Shown piece by piece: positions 42,901-49,173 of a stretch of 64,000 bases of DNA. The position numbers were made by a program, and so were the translations under genes. The stretch is from NCBI GenBank assembly GCA_009746045.1, contig RPFO01000115.1, forward strand, positions 1,535,234 through 1,599,233, given 5' to 3'. Within the stretch, counting starts at the first letter, position 1. The number at the start of each line of letters is the position of its first letter. The notes beneath the pieces are model-generated. The model was given only the letters and a program-made list of their open reading frames with translations. It had not been told where the DNA came from and did not search any database. Origin of the DNA: Mesostigma viride. Its lineage: Eukaryota; Streptophyta; Mesostigmatophyceae; Mesostigmatales; Mesostigmataceae.

Positions 42901-44996
42901 GTAGATTCCAAAGAAGCACACATGGGCAGGGAAAATGGAAAATGGCTGTGTGGGCAGGCCGCCCCTCAATCGGGTGCCCTATGGTATCATAACCCCATCA
43001 TTAGGGATGTCTCTAATAACGGTGTTTCTAGAGCTCTCTTTCTTTCCACCGGCAACATTGCGGTAGCTTGTATGGCTGCGTGCCCGTAAGGACTATTAAC
43101 CACGAGAGGCAGTGGCAACCAGGCACTCAACGATGCGATGCATGGCTCGAACATGTATCGGCGATCTGCTGATGGTTGCCGGTACTTGTAACCATACTAT
43201 GCAGTAGATAAATATGAGCATGTCACAGATTAATATGAGCAGGACAAAATTGGTATCTGTGGGTCTTGATTATGGGGTTTTCGTGCTGGCCCATGTGTCC
43301 CTTCTTTGTCACAACTCATGGACCACCATCCCCTGTGTTCATCATCCATGTCTCTCTTCTTTGCACTCTCCGCGTGCCATGGGGTCACCACCATCGTCCT
43401 TCTCGCCGCAGGTTCTGCACGCGCATGACCCCCACACGGACGGAGGACGGGGAGGACGTTGTGGTGGCTGACGTGCAGCTGCCAGGTGGCGCCGGTCAGG
43501 ACTGGGAGGCGGACCCCCTGGATGGCACCGCAGGCAGGCTCCCTGGGGGTGACCGCGGCCAAGCCACGGAGGACGAGGACGAGGACGGGATGGCTGCGGG
43601 TAAGGAGACCAAGGGGCACAGGATGGACGCGGCCGGTGGCCAGGCCAAGCCCCGCGGTGGCACGAAGTCTCCCGGCAAGAACCAGGAGGGTGCGGGTGGC
43701 AGCCGTAAAGGCCAGGACACTGGCAGTGGCAAGGACAAAGAGGCCCTGGGTAGGTCCCAAGAGCGCGAGTCGGAGGAGGAAGGGGAGGAGCCGACCGAAG
43801 AAGAGGAAGCAGAGGAGGAGGACGAGGACGAGGACGAGGACGAGGAGGAGGAAGGCCTTCGGGCGCCGCGCCGAGGTACCCGTGGGGAGGGTCAGGGCGG
43901 GCGGGCTGCATTTGAAGAGGAGTCAGAGACTGAGTCCAAGGCAGCTGACGAAGAGATGGAGGACGAGGGGGATGAAGGCAGGGAGGGCGAGGACGAGCAA
44001 GGGGCTGGCGACGAGGACGACGAGGAAGAGGAAGAGGACGAGGACGAGGACGAGGATGAGGGCAAGCATGAGGATGCTCCAGAGACTGAGGAGATGGAGG
44101 AAGAGGAGGAGGAGGGGCACGAGCCGGGGGTCAGCGAGGAGGGGGAGAGTGGCGATGATGCGGGCACTGCCGCTGAAGAGGAGGATTACGAGGAGGAAGA
44201 CGAGGAGGAGCCTGTGTCTTCGCAGGATAAGCCAGTGGAGGTAGATTCTGCGGAGCCAAGCGATGGTGATGCGGACCGAGAGTTGGACTATCAAGAGGAG
44301 GAGGAGGACGAGGAGGAGGAAGAGGAGGCAAGTCACCGTGGTGATGGCAGCTCTCATTCCGACCTTGGGCTGCGCAGCGGGGGTGAGGGGTATGAGTCAG
44401 GGTCCGGTGCTGAGGAGGCAGGACGAGGCCCGGCAGGTGGTCGCTACGAGTACGCGTCCGGTGCCGAAGGTGAGGGCGACGACAGCGAGTTTGAAGGGGA
44501 TGCGCGCCGGCGTGGCCGGTACGACCCCAGCGAGGCGAGCGAGTACGGCCGTGCACAGGGGGATGGCTACGGCTCGAGCGATGCGGAGCATGCGACCGAG
44601 GAGGGAGCCACGGAGGAAGGGGAGGAGGAAGAGGCGTTTGAGGAGGACGACTACGACGAGGAGGGTGGCAAGGCGAGCCACGGGGATGAGATGGAGGAGG
44701 GCGAGGAGGGTGAGGGGCGATATGAGGAGGAGGAGGAGGATCGGACAGGCGAGGATGAGGAAGAGGGCGAGGAAGCAGAAGGCGACGAGGATAACGATGA
44801 GGATGACGGTGGGGACTATGAATATGACCAGGGTGCATCGCGGAGGGGAGGCGGCAGCACAGAAGATGTGGAGGAGGAAGGCGAGGACCAGGACGAGGAA
44901 GGGGAGGAATACGATGAGGGGGACGAAGGCGAGGAGGGGGAGGAGGGTGACCACATGGAGGAGTCTGCAGAGGAAGACGAGGAGGACGATGAATGA
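19897..44996 (+). CDS. Large chromatin protein: CHD6-9-type post-ATPase region fused to FYRN-FYRC
   Basis: Plus-strand gene of about 22 exons and 2,420 residues. Junctions I place in phase: 19897-21937, 22746-22769, 23532-23668, 23938-24427, 25142-25230, 25903-26195, 27472-27589, 28601-28735, 29695-29823, 30543-30674, 31464-31532, (31906-31927?), about 32388-32491, 33275-33338, 33778-34152, 34832-35419, 36153 to about 36500, 38986-39258, 40720-40800, 41762-41824, 42445-42555(?), 43412-44996. Order of parts: Pro/Gly/Met-rich disordered N-terminus; CHD-type SANT-SLIDE region; WPKADEL helix; WTQRERLELL SANT-like block; CxCxxC motif; second WW...HDK block; RG repeats; FYRN; FYRC; acidic tail. It likely acts in the nucleus on nucleosomal DNA or histones. 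No ATPase or chromodomain is seen. The start codon is inferred. Unresolved boundaries: the exons near 31.9-32.4 kb, the 3' end of the exon near 36.5 kb, and the junction before 43412. Confidence 0.75.
22083..22260 (+). repeat. (GGGGGAA)n tract
   Basis: About 25 copies of a seven-base unit, degrading at the right end to GGCGGAA. Lies in intron 1 of the CHD-FYR gene. Confidence 0.9.
22421..22636 (+). repeat. (GGGT)54 array
   Basis: A pure tetranucleotide array of about 216 bases on the coding strand of intron 1. It is an uninterrupted G-quadruplex-forming sequence in transcript sense. Confidence 0.95.
23938..24427 (+). other. Exon 4 of the CHD-FYR gene
   Basis: Starts at GAC after cacacag and reads DPVVYVPAPPEQLLDG, then Pro/Gly/Tyr/His/Met-rich sequence to EKPRAA. 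The donor at 24428 (gtgcgtg) leaves phase 1, which joins in frame to 25142 (A-RMTRVMWRPSE). Confidence 0.7.
26196..27471 (+). other. Intron 6 filled by a 29-bp minisatellite
   Basis: A 1,276-base GT-AG intron. The direct join 26195 to 27472 restores AAC and keeps the frame, so open frames through the repeat are not coding. Confidence 0.75.
26903..27471 (+). repeat. 29-bp minisatellite, about 19 copies
   Basis: The unit reads ttgcctgcgcgcgcccacaa then ttgtttttg, with alternating variants (gcgcgcccacaa, gcgtgcccacac, gcgttcccacac). The last, partial unit supplies the splice acceptor of the next exon. Open in several frames on both strands (CFCCLRVPT; NKNKCGHAQ), which is an artefact of the repeat. 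Confidence 0.9.
28376..28575 (+). repeat. Imperfect about 30-bp tandem repeats in intron 7
   Basis: Six or seven diverged copies of a unit like gtgtgcgtgacgttgctcgt followed by gtgaatgtgct, just upstream of exon 8. Confidence 0.75.
29695..31532 (+). other. Exons 9-11 of the CHD-FYR gene: linker and helices
   Basis: 29695-29823 is a charged linker (RRKGNRASDKRQSEAS). 30543-30674 reads ESVWPKADELTRRVKWLVDH, matching the W-P-x-x-x-x-L-x-x-R-x-x-x-L pattern of CHD6-9 after the first SANT-SLIDE region. 31464-31532 reads EQELARREARKRQEGAKQAA, a charged helix like the one preceding the next block in CHD6-9. All are in phase 0. Confidence 0.65.
30661..30760 (+). repeat. Tandem triplication of a splice donor
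   Basis: The segment cgtgcagcaggtgcgg is repeated at 36-37 base spacing, so potential donors lie at 30675, 30712 and 30748. Only 30675 keeps the frame to 31464. Confidence 0.75.
31906..33338 (+). other. SANT-like block (exons about 12-14)
   Basis: The exon ending at 32491 reads PWTQRERLELLRGLTSMG...NGSINWKPLKDA, equivalent to the W-N-R-R-E-x-x-x-F block of CHD6-9 with its later W and basic helix. 33275-33338 continues CGLQKRSDASMEACFQALQA, equivalent to the L-x-K-K-x-D-E-S-L-E block. The donor at 32492 (phase 2) and acceptor at 33274 restore GCC. The 5' limit of the first exon (32388 or earlier; the acidic DDDALRLDNDD reading upstream may be included) and a 22-base exon at 31906 are uncertain. 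Confidence 0.6.
33015..33245 (+). repeat. Minisatellite (28-41 bp units) in an intron
   Basis: Six copies of a unit containing cacatgcccccacggccctt and atgctcaca, the later ones extended by cactattgtgcg. Lies in the intron before the exon at 33275. Confidence 0.85.
33778..35419 (+). other. Cys motif and second CHD-type WW block (exons 15-16)
   Basis: 33778-34152 carries a Cys-rich mini-motif HAASCQCIICKQRRRK, which resembles the H-x-x-x-C-x-C-x-x-C motif of plant VAL/HSI2 proteins, and ends with ALKLNERLEMMDILRRAVRM. 34832-35419 reads HELPSWWRIGLHDKGLVKGT followed by LKLGVKGWEALEIDPSLPF. This is the counterpart of the second L-P-x-W-W...H-D-x-x-L-L-x-G-x-x-x-x-G...D-P-x-L-x-F block of CHD6-9. 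The rest is a low-complexity linker with a basic end (LLKRLKYLTSFFKRQLARMK). Confidence 0.7.
36153..36501 (+). other. Exon 17 of the CHD-FYR gene: RG-repeat segment
   Basis: Begins NKRRRKEAAF after gacag. It contains a run of alternating Arg-Gly (about 11 RG pairs), encoded by a GGGCGT/GGGCGC repeat, then Gly-rich sequence. The RG run could bind nucleic acid like an extended AT-hook/RGG region. The 3' boundary is unresolved: a GT donor at 36502 leaves phase 1, while a GC donor at 36498 would leave the phase 0 needed for the FYRN exon. Confidence 0.5.
36502..38985 (+). other. Long intron or missing-exon stretch before FYRN
   Basis: About 2.5 kb, the longest stretch of the gene without a confident exon. 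A segment near 36645-36719 has an acceptor and a donor and reads GDVRRGADGPP in one frame, echoing VVVRRGADGG at the start of the FYRN exon. It does not join in phase to it. Confidence 0.45.
38986..39258 (+). other. FYRN domain exon
   Basis: 91 codons, phase 0 at both ends, after gccag and before gtgagcc. Key segments: HVTDGLFLERLGTVDSDRPA, FHSDRHIFPVGFLSRCEYDS, TRCWYLNEIVDRPGGIAPVF and RVTPLDAPDIT. The L-G-x-V/I...D-R-x-x-F-H...I-F-P-V-G-F-x-S and C-x-Y-x-x-E-I patterns define FYRN. In MLL/trithorax, TBRG1 and plant ATX proteins FYRN pairs with FYRC into one fold. Confidence 0.9.
39475..40332 (+). repeat. 39-bp minisatellite, about 22 copies
   Basis: The unit contains cccggctttctcttctcttc and catgagccctgccgtac, nearly homogeneous, in the intron between the FYRN and FYRC exons. 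Because 39 is divisible by three it stays open in four frames (for example GFLFSSMSPAVPP on plus, EEKRKPGGTAGLM on minus). None is supported as coding. Confidence 0.95.
40720..41824 (+). other. FYRC domain, two exons
   Basis: 40720-40800 reads VEHSTPHGAWAEVQRQVK to GE. 41762-41824 reads VDVDGMHMFGLSHPLVSKLI-E. Both are phase 0 with consensus splice sites. The S-P-x-x-A-W-x-x-V and G-x-x-M-F-G-L-x-x-P-x-V-x-x-L-I-E patterns are diagnostic of FYRC. The domain directly follows FYRN, as in trithorax-type proteins, so the two would form one module. Confidence 0.85.
42445..42555 (+). other. Probable exon after FYRC
   Basis: Starts after ttgcag in phase 0 and reads QIARDYAVQLASHIDRNLKQ, with a possible donor at 42556. 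This donor leaves phase 0, while the final exon at 43412 needs phase 2, so either the boundary or an extra exon is missing. Confidence 0.4.
43412..44996 (+). other. Terminal exon of the CHD-FYR gene: acidic tail
   Basis: 528 codons plus stop, after gccgcag. It opens FCTRMTPTRTEDGEDVVVAD, passes through a mixed basic/Gly stretch, then becomes dominated by Glu, Asp and Gly with occasional Arg/Tyr, ending EESAEEDEEDDE and TGA. Such tails bind histones or basic proteins in chromatin factors such as nucleolin. Purine-rich GAG/GAC codons create shadow frames of Arg/Thr and of Pro/Leu on the opposite strand. Confidence 0.7.
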
Positions 44997-45302
44997 GCGA
45001 TTGACTGTGGCCTCTTTGAACGTCCTGCTTTGTGAAATCTGGGTGGCGTATTGTGCACATGCGCAGTGCACCTGTGAGTGTATCAAAACGTGTGCAGATG
45101 GGTGGTAGGAAATGCGGGCAGATACTCTGCATCTGCCACACAGCAGTTGCGGAAGTCTTGCCATCGGCTCTGCGCTCCTGATCAGCGTGCCCGAGCAATG
45201 TGTGTGGCCTTCAGTAAGTACTTGTGTGTCATGCGCATGGGCACACCACGGAGTGCTATGCTGATCTCATTCGAAAATAATTACACGAAAGTTACAAATG
45301 TC
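44997..45302. other. 3' flank of the CHD-FYR gene
   Basis: No additional gene seen. The 3' UTR presumably ends here. No AATAAA is recognisable. Confidence 0.4.
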
Positions 45303-45313
45303 GTCTGCATCAT

Positions 45314-45430
45314 TAATTAATTAATTAATTAATTATCAACATCACTCCGTTGGGAGTCAATGTGGCACATATCCCTGAGAAGGGGCATGTGGCTTTTAAT
45401 GCATCCTAGGCTACTTCATGCAAGGGTGGG
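45314..45430 (-). mobile_element. 117-bp 5'-truncated family-X retroposon (copy F)
   Basis: Perfect 11-bp target duplication GTCTGCATCAT at 45303-45313 and 45431-45441. On the minus strand only the last part of the 3' UTR remains, then hairpin ACTCC-CAAC-GGAGT (45344-45357) and (TTAA)n tail. Confidence 0.85.
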
Positions 45431-45467
45431 GTCTGCATCATGCCCCAACCATATATAGTCACCAGCC

Positions 45468-45880
45468 CAGCCTGGCCGGCACCTCCTGACGTGGGCTGGG
45501 CCCAGTGATGTTAGACGCCGCAAGGCCCGCACCTTCAAAGAACAGCTAGTAGAGGACATGGGGGGCCTAGGCCTCTCCGTGATTTGGAAGCAGATGATGG
45601 ACAAGGCCAAGTGGGCCCAGTTCATAGAGGACAACGAGCCCCCCCCAGTGGGGAAGCGCCCGCGTGTGCAATCCCGCGGGAGGCACGCCAGATAGCTCCC
45701 CCAAGGGCAGCGTGCGGCTGCCTAGATAGATGTTGTAGTTAGAATGCTGTTAGATAGATGTAGCATGTAGCCAATGTAGATAGATTAGACCGGTAGGAAT
45801 GTTGGCACCCATCCATCCATCCAGCGGGGTTAATGCTCCGTGACTCCCCAACGGGAGCACGAGTCTAATTAATTAATTAA
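45468..45880 (+). mobile_element. 5'-truncated LINE 3' end (family Z)
   Basis: The open end reads LTWAGPSDVRRRKARTFKEQ and then LVEDMGGLGLSVIWKQM to a TAG at 45693-45695, parallel to the family-Y C-terminus (LTWPGPADIPKRVGKP...). A 3' UTR of about 150 bases follows, then hairpin CTCCC-CAAC-GGGAG (45844-45857) and a (TTAA)n tail. Family Z is a distinct LINE with the same terminal architecture as X and Y. No target duplication was found. Confidence 0.65.
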
Positions 45881-46331
45881 TTAATATAGTCACTAGAGGG
45901 GGATGTAATTAATCCTCGATCGATCGTGTGGCCTTGGAGCCTAGTCGATAGTCCCGTATAAATGTCTGGAAGTAGATTGCTTTGTGCCATGCAGTCTTTG
46001 CCTTACTTCCTGCCCAGAAACTGGATTGATGGAAGTTTCCTTGTTGAAACAGTGATAAACGTTCTAGCTAATATCCATGTAGCAGCATAAGTGGGTGCAG
46101 GAATGATGTGGGGCGGATATGACGACCTGACAGTTGTGGGCAGTGTTTCACGTGAGCAATTATATCATCTTGGGCACCCAGAAACGAAAACCAAATCTCG
46201 ATAGTTATGCATGACGGCACTGCATGAATTTAGTCGCGCGACGTTATTTGCATTTACAATAGCACGGCAGCTCAACATGACTAGTTCGCAGATCACCTGC
46301 GCGCGGAGTAAATAAATAAAGTAAGTAATTG
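45881..46331. other. Unassigned spacer between LINE copies
   Basis: Four hundred and fifty bases with no recognised gene or repeat apart from the edge of the family-Z tail. Confidence 0.4.
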
Positions 46332-46620
46332 CTTAGTAATTGAATTGAATTGAATTGAATTGTAACATAACTCCGTTGGGAGTATATGTAGCACATAGCC
46401 CTTGAGAGGGGGCATATGGCCTATCATACATCCTAAGCTACTTCCTGCAAGGGCGGGGATGTAAAGGACCCTTGCTCTAGGTGCACCAGGGCACTTGCAT
46501 CCCCATGATCTTCAAGCTATGCCCAGCGAAGGGGGAGCCTGTCATGGGGGGGAATTAGATCAGCATAGCTATACAAAGAAGCTAGGGCATGGCGTCTCAG
46601 CAGAGAGTTACTCCCTGCAT

Positions 46621-47603
46621 TAAAAAAAATTAAATTAAATTATAACATGCCTCCGTGGGGAGGTCATGTAGCACATATTTCATGATGGATGGGGTGGAGG
46701 AAGCCGCGTGATCGAACTATCCTAACTCTATCTAGAAAATCCTAACGACACTACTCATCAAAAACGCCTCCTCCGCTTGGGGGGAGGTGGCTTAATTGCC
46801 CACAGGGTCGGGCGTGTGCGCCTTGACAATCTTCTTCCACCGCGTCTTGTCCTGCATGGCAGTCCAAAGACGGGAGAGAGAGTGGATGCGGTGCTCAAAC
46901 TGGGCGGGGACCACTAGGTCGTCCAGCAACATCTGAACGTAGTTGGTGACAGGTTTCCCTACCCTTTTGGGAATGTCCGCGGGGCCAGGCCAGGTCAGAA
47001 TGTGCCGCCCTGGCTGTCCAAGCCGCTGGGGGCCGGCCAGACCAAGGGTGGTGTCGACCTGGCTGGTGCGGGCAAGGTGTCCTACAAATGCTATCCTACG
47101 CTGCCGAATCTCGTCCGAAACACGAGGCATGCCATGATACAAAGACTCTGATGACGGACGCTCGGAAAAACCTACGTTAAGGACCTGCCGGAGCATCCTG
47201 TAAACTGTGCCGTCGAGCCGAGCTGCCAGTTTGGGTGGGAGGGTCCACGCCTCGGCGCCATACGTGAGCACCGTGAGGACGAGGACCTTGAAGAGCATGC
47301 GCTTGCGGTGCCCGTCCAGGCCCTTCGAGCGCCAGTAAGGTGTGAGCGAACGGAGCTTGGCCCAGGCAAGGCCGATGCGGGTGTCCACATCGTCGGCGGT
47401 GTCAGGAAGCCAGCTCCCCAACAGCTTGAAGCGGTCGCGGAACGGGACCTCCGTCCCGTCGAGCAGGCGCGGCAGCGGTGGTTTACTGGATGCCCCTATC
47501 ACCATCGCCTCAGTTTTGACACTAATCTCCAGCCCCACCGCCCGCGCCTCCAGGCCCAGGCAGTCCAGCCAGGTCTGAATGTGCTCGGGGCTCTCGATGA
47601 GGG
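46621..47603 (-). mobile_element. 5'-truncated family-Y LINE, nested in copy E
   Basis: Perfect 11-bp target duplication ACTCCCTGCAT at 46610-46620 and 47604-47614. On the minus strand it contains the ORF2 C-terminus, then a 3' UTR of about 130 bases with TGTGCTACATGA, hairpin CCTCC-CCAC-GGAGG (46650-46663), ATGTTA and an AAATT-type tail. Confidence 0.9.
46792..47603 (-). pseudogene. LINE ORF2 C-terminal half (RT thumb and downstream)
   Basis: An uninterrupted frame of about 270 codons from the 5' truncation point to a stop at 46792. It begins at the end of the RT palm (HIQTWLDCLGLEARAVGLEI, KTEAMVIG), then YLGS-like KLLGSWLPDTADDVDTRIG, LTVLTYGAEAWTLPPKLAARL, RMLRQVLNVGF and RRIAFVGHLAR, all typical of LINE-type thumb regions. 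The final residues (VGN stop) differ from the second copy (VGKPPPPKRRRRFDE) through an indel near 46795. The RT active site is lost. Confidence 0.85.
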
Positions 47604-47827
47604 ACTCCCTGCATGGGCACAACATAATTAAATAAAGCTAGGTATCATCTGGAGGGTGGCTCATCATAGGCACACATGTGTACAAGACTAGAAAAGGCTA
47701 GGCTCAGCTGGGATAGTGCCTGTAGTAGGCGGGCATGCCGTACAAGGCCACTGTCTATCTATTACACTACTGCTGCTGTATTCCCCTAGGCTGGGGCTGC
47801 CGGAGTCGCTGGGGCCACTTAGTAATT

Positions 47828-48572
47828 AGTAAGTAGGGCTTAGTAATGGGGCTTAGTAATTAGTAAGTAATTACTTACTTACCTATTAATTAGTTCAAGG
47901 GAAGCAGGTTGTTTCTTTCGCCTAGCCGGCCACCCACCCATGCGCACCCTGGCAAAAAGGGGGTTAGAGCATTGGCACAGCTGCTGTGGGCTGGCGCCCT
48001 GCAAGATCACAGTACGCGTGCTCACCCTAGCATGCATACAGATGGCCGTGTTAAGCCGTCTGGTCTAGACAAGTCTGTGTTATTCCACCGTATAGAGCTA
48101 GCACTGACGTATTGTAATAAATTTGATGTTTTGTGGTGATGCATGCAAATCAAAACATGCAAGGCCAGAAATTAATGGATGTACGCAGCCTACGTGATAA
48201 TTGATTAGTTATCATGACATGGCTAGACATAGTTGTTTTATGTACAGCATGCATCAAGAAGACAACCAGCGCACCGATCTTCTATAACGTTGTTCTCTAC
48301 CTTGTTTGCATGCTGCATGCAGCTAAGTGACGCATGCTTCCTGGCTGTGTTACGCTTGCCTTCGTTAGCAGCCATGGGCCCATCGCTTGCATGCAGCTAT
48401 TATTCAGGCTGTTCTTAGAATGCTTATGTACGTGATGTTTTACAGCTCACACGCACCCTATGTAAATGCATTGTACAATGTCTAGCATGTTTGACAGTGC
48501 TCTTTAACAACTTCATCTGGTAATTGCTATCCTGCTTTAATTACCATAACGTGGTGTCCTCTCGATCCTTGC
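47828..48572. other. Unassigned sequence with TAGTAATTAGTAAG repeats at its left edge
   Basis: Short repeats of agtaattagtaagta between 47820 and 47890, then unique AT-richer sequence without a recognisable gene. Confidence 0.5.
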
Positions 48573-48736
48573 TTGGTGGTGACACAAGTACTACATACTT
48601 ATCAGCAAGTGGACCAACTGTAAATGTGTGCTTCATGTACTCTCAACGGAGTTATGTTCCTAATTAATTAATTGGTGGTGACACAAGTACTACATACTTA
48701 TCAGCAAGTGGACCAACTGTAAATGTGTGCTTCATG
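48573..48736. repeat. Perfect 65-bp direct duplication around a 34-bp retroposon tip
   Basis: 48573-48637 and 48672-48736 are identical over 65 bases (start ttggtggtgacacaagtact, end gtgtgcttcatg). Between them lie 34 bases (48638-48671) that match only the 3' end of the family-X module: hairpin ACTCT-CAAC-GGAGT (48639-48652), ATGTT and a TAATTAATTAA tail. Confidence 0.95.
48638..48671 (+). mobile_element. Minimal retroposon insertion (34 bp)
   Basis: The inserted segment consists of the terminal hairpin (with one imperfect stem pair), ATGTT and the short-repeat tail. It is the smallest copy in the window and, given its perfect flanks, among the youngest. Confidence 0.8.
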
Positions 48737-49173
48737 ATGGTTCCCCGTACGCTGGGGACATGCGGATCACGTCAGATCCCTCGGTGCTTGTGACACTCTG
48801 AGGGGAGAAGTATGTACACCGCCATTCATGAGTAGTATCTCACTCAGACAACCGACAGGGAATCAGGGATATGCCTATTAGAGTGTTTTTATTGTTCTAC
48901 AATTTCCATGGCTGACCCTCCTTTACAGGGCTGCCACGAATCCCTATTCCGAAAAAGAATTGCTGTCATAGTATTACAGGCAGACCACAACGCACCAGCA
49001 TGCTGTGACAGCACCCCAGACCAGGCTTGGCTTCATTCATTCATTAATAACACATGTGTGGCCTCAGCGGCATCTGCCAACAACAGTCCTGATGGCATCG
49101 TGCCCAGAGGAACCTGGTCACCCCCAGCTCCGGCATCTCCGAAGGGAGGGATGACTGGCGGGATGGCCTGGTT
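48737..49173. other. 3' flank of the minus-strand helical-protein gene
   Basis: Would include the 3' UTR of the gene ending at 49174. No other gene recognised. Confidence 0.4.

Larger units (their letters stand above)
46342..47817 (-). mobile_element. 5'-truncated family-X copy E, interrupted by a family-Y LINE
   Basis: A direct repeat CTTAGTAATT lies at 46332-46341 and 47818-47827. The minus-strand copy retains only the last codons of ORF1 (ending near 47790), the 3' UTR, the hairpin ACTCC-CAAC-GGAGT (46370-46383) and an (AATTG)n tail. The family-Y copy at 46621-47603 is inserted in its 3' UTR. Confidence 0.75.

Noticed and set aside
43892-45198. Minus-strand frames rich in Ser, Leu or Pro opposite the acidic tail
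   Set aside because: Complement of GAG/GAC-rich coding DNA; no domain and no splice structure.
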